DNA of 64,000 nt from Deltaproteobacteria bacterium (lineage in GTDB: Bacteria; Myxococcota_A; UBA9042). Numbering within the stretch: the first letter of the stretch is position 1; the number at the start of each line of letters is the position of its first letter. Positions 55,032 through 64,000 of the stretch are shown in pieces. The position numbers and the translations under genes were made by a program. Under the pieces are notes generated by a model. It was given only the letters and a program-made list of their open reading frames with translations. It was not told where the DNA came from and ran no database searches. The stretch covers positions 62,001-126,000 of the forward strand of contig JACKFC010000012.1 in NCBI GenBank assembly GCA_020632665.1. Direction: 5' to 3'.

Positions 55032-57377
55032 TCACGGCGCGTCTGGCGTGGAGCCACCGGATAGCGGCGCAGCGGTGGCGGCAGCGCGAGCGGCGAGCGC
55101 AGCTTGCAAGATCGCCTCGACGCTCTTCCGGCTCCGCGCGCCCTTGTGCTCGTGGCCGTCGACGAAGAGCACGGGCGTGCCACGGACGCCGTATTCGCGG
55201 GCCCACTCGCGGTGCTCGGTGAGCACACCGCTGATGGCGAGGGTGGACGCTCGCGCCTGCAGCGCCGCCGCCTCGGCTGCGGTCCTTCCGAGCCGGGCGC
55301 GGCGGAGCAGCTCGCCGGCGTCGACCTTGTTCGGATGTCGGAACTGCCAGTCGATCGCCCGCCAATAGCGCTCGCCGGGGCTTTGCAGCCACAGCGCCTG
55401 CGCCAGCTGCGCCGCCTCGCTCGCCTTGGGGTGCAGGTTGGCGATGGGGTAATGGATGAACACGAGCTCGAAGTCGTCCTCACGCTCGCGGATCGCCTGC
55501 CGCAGGCCGCGCCACAAGCGCGCGCTGTAAGGGCAGTGCAAATCGGCGACCAGCACGAGCTGCACGCCGCTCGTCGAGCCGATCCGCGGCGCGCTCTGCG
55601 GCACCGGCAGCCGGACCGGGCCACTGGCGGCCGCGGCGGTGGCGGCGTCAGGGGCCTTGCCGAGGCGCTCGCCGCGCACGATCCAGGCCAGCCAGCGCTC
55701 GGCGCGGGCCGGCTCAGCCGCGGCCAGGACGCGGCGCCACGCCGTCTCGGGCGTACCGTTGGCGAATTGCGCAGCCGCGACCCGGGCTGCCGAGTCCAGG
55801 GCGATCCGCAGCGCCCGCTCGCTGCCGAGCGCCGATGCCGGTAACGGCCGCGCGGCGACGGCGATCCCAGCGGGCGCGGCGAGGTCGAAAGCGGCGGCGA
55901 CCCGTGCGGCGAGCTGGGCCCGCTCGACCACCGACGGCAGGGCCAACGCGCGCTCGAGGTCGGGGGCGTCCAGCCCGGCCTTGCCGAGCAGCTCTGCGAT
56001 CACCTCGCCGTCGAGCGGATGGCCCTTCGCGACGACGGCGTCGAGCAGGTTTCGGCTCTGCCCGCCCGGCAGCAGCTCGCCCAGCGCGTCGAGGGCGAAG
56101 AGCGCCGCCACCGGCGTTGACCCTGGTCCGCCGAGTGGCAGCAGGACCAGGCGCGGCGCGCGAGCGCCACGCAGGCGGCCGTGCTCGCTGCGACCCACCC
56201 ACTGCAGCGCGGCGCGGAGGGTGCGAACGCCCTCGGGCGTCGCGGGGTCGAAGGCCACGACCACCGGCAGCGCCGACTCCGCGGGGCCGATCTGCAGCAG
56301 GCCCTGCAGCGCCCGCGGCACGTGGCGGACGTGGGCCTGCGGCGCCGCGCTGGCGACTTCGCCGGCGACGGGGCTGGCGAGGAAGCGCTCGAGGGCGATC
56401 TGGCTGGCGATCAGCGCCGCCATGGCGAGGACGCCGAGCCCGATCAAGCGGCCGAAGCAGCCGAGGCAGCCCGAGCGGACCGCGTCCGGCTTGGGACCGG
56501 CGTTCGGCGCCGACGCCTGCGACGCCTCTGCCGGCGCCGGCGGGTCGTCCACGCTCGGGGCCGCGGCAGCGACCGCGGCGCGCGCTTGGGCGAGCTCCTC
56601 GGCGTTGCGCGCCTGCAGAGCCGCCGCTTCGGCCTCCAGCTCGGCACGCAGCGCGTCGGCCTCGGCGGCGGCTTGGCGTCGGGCCTGCGCGGCGCGCAGC
56701 TTGGCCAGGCGCTCGGCCTTGTCGACGCGGTCGCGGGCAGCGTCCTCCTTGGTGCGTGCGGTCTCGGGGCCGACGGGCGGCCGCGGCGCTTCGCCACGCT
56801 TCGGCTCGGGCATCGCGGCCCAGACCGGCGGCTCCCACGGCGGCAGCTCGATGCGGGCGGTCGCCGGGTCCTGCCACTCCGGGATCGGGATCGCGGCGCT
56901 CTGCGGTAGTCCCCACGGGCGCCCCCACGACGGCACCTCGATCCGCTCGTCGGCGCGGCCGTCGCGCACCGTCGCGATCGCGCGGTCCCGCGCGTCGCCG
57001 GCGTCGTGGCCGAAGTCGACCGTGAGCGGCGCCTCGCTCACCCGCATGTCGATGGCCTGGCCGAACGCGGCGTCCTCGACATGGAGCCGGCCCTCCGCGT
57101 CGGCGAGCGAGACGCCGAGGAAGCCGACCAACGAGTGCAGATCCAGCGCGCCGGCGGTATGCGCGGCGAGGTAGCGGTCGTCGTCGGTGTCGGGCGCGGC
57201 CACGATGCGGGTATTGAGCAGGTACCAGCGCCGCGCCGAGAGCCACGCTCCGGCGGCGTCGTCCCAGACCTCGACGTCCTCGGCGAGCTGTCCGGCCTCG
57301 ACGGCTGCGCGCAGGCGAGACGTCGTGAGCTCTGCCTCGCGCGCCCCCTGCCGTGTCCGCAGCACCGCGTCCTTCAT
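55032..57377 (-). CDS. Membrane protein with GYF-like head and tandem degenerate Dsb-type thioredoxin folds
   Basis: 781 residues from ATG 57377, overlapping the porin stop as ATGA. Residues 1-52 resemble a GYF_2-like domain (GQLAEDVEVWDDAAGAWLSARRWYLL). A coiled coil covers about 205-275, and a membrane helix lies near 308-330 after GCLGCFG. Two thioredoxin-like domains follow, at about 360-525 and 595-775. The first has no active-site Cys. The second has CPYS (615-618) instead of CxxC, with a cis-Pro GTPVLFVDG near 733. It cannot be a normal disulfide oxidase. Isomerase-like, chaperone-like or single-Cys activity is possible. Confidence 0.8.
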   Translation of the reverse strand: MKDAVLRTRQGAREAELTTSRLRAAVEAGQLAEDVEVWDDAAGAWLSARRWYLLNTRIVAAPDTDDDRYLAAHTAGALDLHSLVGFLGVSLADAEGRLHVEDAAFGQAIDMRVSEAPLTVDFGHDAGDARDRAIATVRDGRADERIEVPSWGRPWGLPQSAAIPIPEWQDPATARIELPPWEPPVWAAMPEPKRGEAPRPPVGPETARTKEDAARDRVDKAERLAKLRAAQARRQAAAEADALRAELEAEAAALQARNAEELAQARAAVAAAAPSVDDPPAPAEASQASAPNAGPKPDAVRSGCLGCFGRLIGLGVLAMAALIASQIALERFLASPVAGEVASAAPQAHVRHVPRALQGLLQIGPAESALPVVVAFDPATPEGVRTLRAALQWVGRSEHGRLRGARAPRLVLLPLGGPGSTPVAALFALDALGELLPGGQSRNLLDAVVAKGHPLDGEVIAELLGKAGLDAPDLERALALPSVVERAQLAARVAAAFDLAAPAGIAVAARPLPASALGSERALRIALDSAARVAAAQFANGTPETAWRRVLAAAEPARAERWLAWIVRGERLGKAPDAATAAAASGPVRLPVPQSAPRIGSTSGVQLVLVADLHCPYSARLWRGLRQAIREREDDFELVFIHYPIANLHPKASEAAQLAQALWLQSPGERYWRAIDWQFRHPNKVDAGELLRRARLGRTAAEAAALQARASTLAISGVLTEHREWAREYGVRGTPVLFVDGHEHKGARSRKSVEAILQAALAARAAATAAPLSGGSTPDAP

Positions 57378-58531
57378 TTCGAGAGGCTCCACTGCAGCTG
57401 CGTCATCACCCGCCAGCGGTCGTAGCTCTGGCCGTTCGGGCGCCCGTCGTGCTCGCGCTGCACGGCGAGTTGGAGCTTGCGGTCGTCGTCGCGGTCGGGC
57501 CGCCAGCCGACGCCCACTTCGATCGTATTGCCGAGCTGGTCGGGATCGTCGCGGTTCGGATCTTGGAAGGCGTAGCGCGCCGCGAGCTCCCAGGTCGGCA
57601 CGGGCTGGAACGCCAACTGCGCGACGACGCCGAGCCTGCTGACCGAGGCGACGTCGAGCGTGGTGCTCTGGTCGGCGCGGGCGTCGATCGGGTCGTCTTG
57701 GCTGTAGAGCACCTCGACCTGGGCGAGCAGGCGGTAGGCGCGCACGGCGACGAAGCTCGACGCGCCGAGGTGCGAATCGGCGCGGGTGAGCAGGCCCGAT
57801 TTGCCGCTGCGCACCGCAGATGCGTGGCCCTGCACCGCAGCGACGCCGAGCATCAGGCCCGGGCGGCGGCCGATCGCGGGGTCTTCGGTGGAGAAGCGGC
57901 GGCCGAGCCAGAGCGTCGCCCGCCCTTCGACCCACGGCCTGCCGGTGTCGTTGCCGACCACGTTGGGTCCGGCGCCGTTCCACACCGCCAGGCGCAGCTC
58001 GAATCGGCGCATCGGCCGGAAGCGGGCGGAGAGGCCGATATCGCGGTTGCCGCCGAAATCGTCGTAGAGCTCGGCGCGCTCGGGCAGGCGCTGGTGCCGG
58101 CTGCTGTCGAGGTAGCCCTGGCTGAGCAGGCGCTTGTGTTGGCCGAGCTCGAGGTCCAGCCGCTCGTCGAGCCGCCAGCGCAGCGAGCCGGTGAGCAGGC
58201 GGGGTTTGCCGCGATCGAGGCCGAAGAGGACCTTGGCCCGCAGATCGCCCTGGCGCAGCGAGGCGCCGAGCCGCAAACGACGCAGCAGGAGCTCGTTGCG
58301 CGCCGGCAGGGCGGATTCGTCGTCGCCGGTGGCCGGATCGTCGACCGCGGGCCCGGCGACGTGGCGGACCTGGCCGTGCGCACCCAGGTCGAGCGAGGTC
58401 TTGCCCACCGCGACACCCGGGACGAGCGCCGACAGCAGCGCGGACGCGAGCCCACAGCGCAGCAACGAAGCGAGCCCGGATCGGCTGCGGCGCGGCGTGC
58501 GAAGGATCGTCGTTGTAGGCAGCGGCGGCAT
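57374..58531 (-). CDS. Outer-membrane porin (phosphate-selective OprO/P-like)
   Basis: 385 residues from ATG 58531, chosen over the ATG at 58546 because AGGAG lies just upstream. A signal peptide (CGLASALLSALVPGVAVG) ends near residue 47. The mature part alternates short strands (RLRLGASLRQGDLRAKVLFGLDRGKPRL, ELRLAVWNGAGPNVVGND, WELAARYAFQDPNRDD) in the style of porin O/P proteins. It is the first gene of a two-gene operon with the Dsb-like protein, which might help its folding. Confidence 0.85.
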   Translation of the reverse strand: MPPLPTTTILRTPRRSRSGLASLLRCGLASALLSALVPGVAVGKTSLDLGAHGQVRHVAGPAVDDPATGDDESALPARNELLLRRLRLGASLRQGDLRAKVLFGLDRGKPRLLTGSLRWRLDERLDLELGQHKRLLSQGYLDSSRHQRLPERAELYDDFGGNRDIGLSARFRPMRRFELRLAVWNGAGPNVVGNDTGRPWVEGRATLWLGRRFSTEDPAIGRRPGLMLGVAAVQGHASAVRSGKSGLLTRADSHLGASSFVAVRAYRLLAQVEVLYSQDDPIDARADQSTTLDVASVSRLGVVAQLAFQPVPTWELAARYAFQDPNRDDPDQLGNTIEVGVGWRPDRDDDRKLQLAVQREHDGRPNGQSYDRWRVMTQLQWSLSK

Positions 58532-58642
58532 CGGAGCTCCTGGCATGCGGATGACCTCTGCGCCCGAGTATGCTATCGACGCGGCGCGCTCGGCCAGCCC
58601 GCCAGCGCGGATGTGGCGCGCGGCGCCACGCGAGAGGCTCCC

Positions 58643-60673
58643 ATGGCCGATCCGACCCACTCCAGCAGCACGAACGCTCCTGTCGATCCGGCCGAGGCCC
58701 TGCTCGACGAGCGCTGCGTCTCGACCCTGCGCGCCTTGGCGATCGACGGCGTCCAGCGCGCCAACAGCGGCCACCCCGGCATGCCGATGGGCATGGCCGA
58801 CGCTGCCTACGTGCTGTGGACCCGCTACCTGAGCTTCGATCCGGCCGCGCCGGATTGGGCCGACCGCGATCGCTTCGTGCTCTCCGCCGGTCACGGCTCG
58901 ATGCTGCTCTACGGGCTGCTCCACCTCTGCGGCTTCGACCTCGGCATGGAGGACCTGCGCGCCTTCCGGCAGTGGGGCAGCCGCACGCCGGGCCACCCCG
59001 AATTCGGCCATACGCCGGGCGTCGAGGCGACCACCGGCCCGCTCGGCCAGGGCATCTCGATGTCGGTCGGCATGGCGCTGGCGGAGCAGCGCCTGCGCGC
59101 GGCGTTCGGCGCCGAGCTCTGCGACCACCGGACCTGGGTCATCGCCGGCGACGGCTGCCTGATGGAGGGCATCTCCTCGGAGGCCGCGAGCCTGGCCGGC
59201 CACTTCGGCCTGGGTCGGCTGAACGTGCTCTGGGACGACAACGCCATCACCATCGACGGCAGCACGCAGATCGCCTTCACCGAGGACGTCGCCGCCCGCT
59301 TCGCCGCCTTCGGCTGGCATATCACCCACTGCGACGGCCACGACCGCGACGATGTGGCGCGCGCGCTCGACGCCGCGGTGGCCGAGACCGAGCGGCCGAC
59401 GCTGATCTGCTGCAAGACCAAGATCGGTCGTCGCTCGCCCAGCCTCGAGGGCTCGAACAAGACCCACGGCTCGCCGCTCGGACCGGCGGAAGTCGCCGCT
59501 ACGAAAGAGGCGATGGGTCTGGACCCGACGCTCGACTTCCAGGTCGACGAGGCCGTCTACGCCCGCTTCCGTGCCGGCAACGCCGAGCGTTCGGCGCGGC
59601 GCGAGGCCTGGCAGCAGCGCTTGGCCGCTTCGCCGCAGCAGGGCGCCTTCCTCGCCCGCATCCAGCCCGATCTCGCCGCGGCGGCGGAGCGGATCGCCTG
59701 GCCGAGCCAGCCGGCAGGGGCGAAGCTGGCCACCCGCAAGGCGTCGCAGAAGGTGATCGGCGCGATGGCCGCAGAGCTCCCGGGCCTGATTGGCGGATCG
59801 GCCGACCTCGAGGGCAGCAACGGCACGCGGATCGGCGGCGAAGGGCATATCGCGCGCGGCGATTGGCTGCCGCGCAACGTCCACTACGGCGTCCGCGAGC
59901 ACGCGATGGGCGCGCTGGCCAACGGCATGGCGCTGCACGGCGGGCACCTGCCCTTCGTCGGCACCTTCCTGGTCTTCCACGACTATATGCGCCCCGCGGT
60001 GCGCCTCTCGGCGCTGATGCGGCAGCAGGTGGTCTACGTCTACACGCACGACTCGATCTACCTCGGCGAAGACGGACCGACCCACCAGCCGGTGGAGACG
60101 CTGCTCGCGCTGCGTGGCGTGCCGAACCTGCTCACCTTCCGCCCGGCCGACCTGGGCGAGACGGCGGCGGCGTGGCGCCTCGCCTTGGAGCGGCGCAACG
60201 GCCCGAGCGCGATCTGCCTGACCCGCCAAGACCTGCCCGAGATCGCCCGCGATCCGGCGCTGCGGACGGCGATGGACGGCACCTCCAAGGGTGGCTACAT
60301 CCTGCGTGAAGCCGAAGGCGGCCGACCGGACGTGGTGTTGATCGCCACCGGTTCGGAGGTCGAGGTCGCGATGAACGCGCGCGAGCTGCTCGCCGGTCAG
60401 GGCGTGGCGGCGCGCGTCGTCTCGATGCCCTGCTGCGAGCTTTTCGACGCGCAGGAGCGCGAGCATCGGCGCAAGGTCCTGCCGGCAGGCGTGGCCAAGG
60501 TCAGCATCGAGGCTGGCATCACCCGCGGCTGGGAGCGCTACGTCGGCAGCGACGGCCTCGCCATCGGCATCGACGACTTCGGTGCGTCGGCACCGGCGGA
60601 GGTCCTGGCCGAGAAGTTCGGGCTGACCGCCGAGGCGGTGGCCTCGCGGGTGCTGCACTTCATCGGGCGCTAG
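58643..60673 (+). CDS. tkt: Transketolase
   Basis: 676 residues from ATG 58643 with GAGAGG upstream. It transfers two-carbon ketol units between sugar phosphates in the pentose phosphate pathway, using thiamine diphosphate. The N-terminal ANSGHPGMPMGMADAAYVLW, SAGHGSMLLYGLLHL, the ThDP motif GDGCLMEG with the Asn of DDNAITIDG, and HDSIYLGEDGPTHQP are all present. The C-terminal domain has VLIATGSEVE and FGASAPAEVL. Length is typical. It is divergent from the porin gene with 111 bases between. Confidence 0.97.
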   Translation: MADPTHSSSTNAPVDPAEALLDERCVSTLRALAIDGVQRANSGHPGMPMGMADAAYVLWTRYLSFDPAAPDWADRDRFVLSAGHGSMLLYGLLHLCGFDLGMEDLRAFRQWGSRTPGHPEFGHTPGVEATTGPLGQGISMSVGMALAEQRLRAAFGAELCDHRTWVIAGDGCLMEGISSEAASLAGHFGLGRLNVLWDDNAITIDGSTQIAFTEDVAARFAAFGWHITHCDGHDRDDVARALDAAVAETERPTLICCKTKIGRRSPSLEGSNKTHGSPLGPAEVAATKEAMGLDPTLDFQVDEAVYARFRAGNAERSARREAWQQRLAASPQQGAFLARIQPDLAAAAERIAWPSQPAGAKLATRKASQKVIGAMAAELPGLIGGSADLEGSNGTRIGGEGHIARGDWLPRNVHYGVREHAMGALANGMALHGGHLPFVGTFLVFHDYMRPAVRLSALMRQQVVYVYTHDSIYLGEDGPTHQPVETLLALRGVPNLLTFRPADLGETAAAWRLALERRNGPSAICLTRQDLPEIARDPALRTAMDGTSKGGYILREAEGGRPDVVLIATGSEVEVAMNARELLAGQGVAARVVSMPCCELFDAQEREHRRKVLPAGVAKVSIEAGITRGWERYVGSDGLAIGIDDFGASAPAEVLAEKFGLTAEAVASRVLHFIGR

Positions 60674-60701
60674 CGCGCTCGGCGCGCTCTACGTCGAGGC
60701 G

Positions 60702-62477
60702 CTACTTGCAGACGTCGAGGACGCCGGCCTTGCAGGCTGCCGACAAGGTCGCGGCGGCGCCTTCGGGCTGCGGCGTGGCCGTGCGCAGGCGGGTGCAGCC
60801 TTCGGCGTTGCCGGCCTTGCAGGCGGTCTGAAAGAGCGCACCGGAGCGCTCGCTGCCGTCCGGGCCTTCGGCCTCCTGGTCGAGCTGCTTGCCGGCGGCG
60901 ACACACGAGGCCATGTCGCCGGCCTTGCAGCCGGACTCGCGCAGGGCGAGCGCGCGCTTCGGGTCGTCGCGCAGCTTGCGGCCGTAGCCCTCGCAGAGGT
61001 CGGCGGCCATCCGACAGGCGGCGCCATCGCCCTTCTTGCAGGCGGCCTGCAGCGCCTTGCTCGCGGCCTTGGCGGCGGGGCTGTTCTGCGCCTCGGCCTG
61101 CGACCACTCGAAGCAGGCGACGTGGTCGCCGGCCTTGCAGGCCTTGCCGGCGGCCGCGCTGAGCCGAGCGGCGGCGGCCGTGTCGAGCGGCGGCAGGTCG
61201 ATGGCGCGGCTGCGCAGATCGACCAGGGTCGCGCACGCGGCGCCGTGACCGGCGGTGCAGGCGCCGTCGAGCACCTCGGCGGCCTGGGCGTGCAGGCCGA
61301 GGTCGCGCAGCTTCCGACCGAGCGTGGTGCATTGGCCCTTGTCGCCACCGGCGCACGCAGCGCGGCCGGCACGGACGGCGCCGCGGGCGGCCGGGGCGGC
61401 GCAGGCGGGCTCACGCAACGCGGCGTCGCGCTCGGTCTTGCAGACTTCGCCGAGGCGGGTCGCGACCGCGCCGTCGACGTCGGCGTCGGCGGTGACGATC
61501 CAAGCGCGGGCGAGCAGCGGGCAGGCGGCAGCGTCGAGCTTGCACGCAGCGAGCTGCGCGCTGACGACGCCGGCCTCGTCACGCGCGGTGCCGACGCCAG
61601 CGAGGCGCAGGACCATCGCCTGGTCACAAGCCGAGCCGCCGCGCGCCTTGCAGGACGCGCTGCATTGGCTCAGGGCGGCCTTGGCGTTGTCGTGGCCGAC
61701 GGCGACCCGCAGCTTGCCGCGGTCGTCGCGGATGCGCTGCTGGCAGCTGGCGCAGTCGCCGGCCTCGCACGCGGCCTTCCACGACGGATCGGGATCCTTG
61801 CCGGCGAGCTTGTCTTCGTCGGCCTGCACCGCGCAGGCGCGGGCGACGCCCTTGTTGCAGCTCGCCTTTCGGGCCTCGGGGTCCTTCAGGTCGCCGTAGG
61901 TCTTGCTCATCCAGCCACAGGCGGCTGGCTCGGCGTTGCCCTTGCAGACGGCCTCGAGCGCCGTCGCGGCGCGCTCCTGACCGTGGCCGTCGAGCTTGCC
62001 GCCGGCGAGCGCCGCGACCAGCTCGTCGCAGCCGAGGCCCTGCTCACAAGCCTTGATCTGGGCCGAGACGATGCGCCGGCCGAGGTCGGCGTGCTGGCTC
62101 GCCGGTGCGGTCTTGCGCTTGGCTTCGAGCATGGCCGGGACCGCGGCGCACGGGCCGCGCTTGTTCGCGGCGCACGCCTGCTCGAGGGCTTCGAGGTTGG
62201 CCAGCAGGTCGCGCTCGATGCCGCCGTCGCGGACGAATTTCGCCAGCAGCGGGCAGGCGGCTGCCTTGCCGGCGACGCACGCCGCCTCGGCGGTGCAGGC
62301 CAGCGTGGCGGGTTCGCCCTTGGGGCTCGCCTTGAGCGCGGCGAGGCATTTGCGGGGCTCGTCCTTGCAGGCGGGGAGCCGGTCGGCGGGGGTACAAGGC
62401 GCGCTCGCGCCGGCGCTGGCGACCGCGGGTGCGGTCACCAACGCCAGCGCGGCGAAGAAGAGGGAAACTCGGAGCAT
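60702..62477 (-). CDS. Exported Cys-rich Sel1-like repeat protein
   Basis: 591 residues from ATG 62477, preceded by GGAGG five bases upstream. A signal peptide (LFFAALALVTAPAVASAGA) ends near residue 24. The rest consists of irregular repeats with paired Cys, such as CKAGDHVACFEW, CKKGDGAACRMAADLCEGY, CKAGDMASCVAAGKQ and CKAGNAEGCTRL. This is the disulfide-locked Sel1-like pattern of Helicobacter cysteine-rich proteins. A binding or scaffold role in the periplasm is inferred. It begins 11 bases after the OmpA/TSP3 gene, in the same operon. Confidence 0.8.
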   Translation of the reverse strand: MLRVSLFFAALALVTAPAVASAGASAPCTPADRLPACKDEPRKCLAALKASPKGEPATLACTAEAACVAGKAAACPLLAKFVRDGGIERDLLANLEALEQACAANKRGPCAAVPAMLEAKRKTAPASQHADLGRRIVSAQIKACEQGLGCDELVAALAGGKLDGHGQERAATALEAVCKGNAEPAACGWMSKTYGDLKDPEARKASCNKGVARACAVQADEDKLAGKDPDPSWKAACEAGDCASCQQRIRDDRGKLRVAVGHDNAKAALSQCSASCKARGGSACDQAMVLRLAGVGTARDEAGVVSAQLAACKLDAAACPLLARAWIVTADADVDGAVATRLGEVCKTERDAALREPACAAPAARGAVRAGRAACAGGDKGQCTTLGRKLRDLGLHAQAAEVLDGACTAGHGAACATLVDLRSRAIDLPPLDTAAAARLSAAAGKACKAGDHVACFEWSQAEAQNSPAAKAASKALQAACKKGDGAACRMAADLCEGYGRKLRDDPKRALALRESGCKAGDMASCVAAGKQLDQEAEGPDGSERSGALFQTACKAGNAEGCTRLRTATPQPEGAAATLSAACKAGVLDVCK

Positions 62478-62488
62478 GGAGGCCTCCG

Positions 62489-64000
<1,512 letters not shown>

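Noticed and set aside
57353..58642. Extension of the transketolase frame upstream of 58643
   Set aside because: The extra 430 residues are antisense to the porin and lack any thiamine enzyme features, and GAGAGG precedes ATG 58643.
57374..60658. A 1094-codon minus-strand frame covering the transketolase gene
   Set aside because: Only the part from 58531 downwards has porin features, a signal peptide and a ribosome site. The rest is the shadow of transketolase.

Overview
The window is about 70% GC and carries close to 50 protein-coding genes on both strands, one tRNA and very little spare DNA. Gene content points to a predatory-type member of the Myxococcota (old Deltaproteobacteria). The signs are many predicted lipoproteins, Cys-rich repeat proteins, a eukaryote-like Ser/Thr kinase with a WD40 tail, FHA-domain signalling proteins, a single-subunit cytochrome b succinate dehydrogenase, OmpA proteins with thrombospondin-3 repeats, and a Tae4-type peptidoglycan amidase. 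The exact lineage cannot be fixed from sequence reading alone.

Layout: 1-2.4 kb is a large Cys-rich lipoprotein cut by the left edge. 2.5-8.4 kb is a translationally coupled four-gene operon (carboxypeptidase-regulatory-like membrane protein, DUF4350, MoxR, DUF58). 8.6-10.5 kb holds a lipoprotein and a membrane protein. 10.4-13.2 kb is an FHA-GAF histidine kinase followed by NAD kinase. 13.3-15.7 kb is an Mla-type lipid transport pair (ATPase and MCE protein). 15.7-22.0 kb, minus strand, is a central-carbon operon mdh-sdhC-sdhA-sdhB-yaeQ-M20 peptidase. 22.1-23.4 kb has two envelope or unknown genes. 23.5-26.2 kb is a translation and nucleoid block: a candidate structured RNA between two near-consensus promoters, tRNA-Val(GAC), infC, rpmI, rplT, ihfA, a terminator and a MerR regulator.

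26.2-31.2 kb is the most unusual stretch: a KITE-like protein directly abutting an SMC-like ATPase, then a peptidoglycan-binding Tae4 amidase. 31.3-35.9 kb encodes a fused four-haem protein, a five-haem cytochrome and a metzincin-type protease, all with lipoprotein-like N-termini. 36.5-39.3 kb is a class I fumarase and a DUF808 membrane protein behind a strongly structured leader. 39.3-46.8 kb, minus strand, carries a HAD phosphatase, a TPR lipoprotein, a Ser/Thr kinase-WD40 protein overlapping an FHA-winged-helix protein, and an organophosphate-type MFS transporter. 47-52.6 kb has an OmpA lipoprotein, pmbA-tldD-trmH and a membrane protein. 52.6-54.9 kb is a PhyH dioxygenase and an SGNH hydrolase with different codon habits. 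55-60.7 kb is a Dsb-like membrane protein coupled to a porin, divergent from transketolase. 60.7-64 kb is a Cys-rich Sel1-like protein behind an OmpA/TSP3 porin cut by the right edge.

The genes combine core metabolism (malate dehydrogenase, succinate dehydrogenase, fumarase, transketolase, NAD kinase) and translation with a large envelope and secreted component. The best candidates for something undescribed are the two-gene KITE-SMC module, the structured RNA near 23.55 kb, the haem lipoprotein cluster, and the kinase/FHA-winged-helix pair. No CRISPR array, insertion sequence, prophage or origin was seen. Operon calls rest on gene spacing and ATGA/TGATG-type overlaps. Family names come from motif recognition, not database searches.
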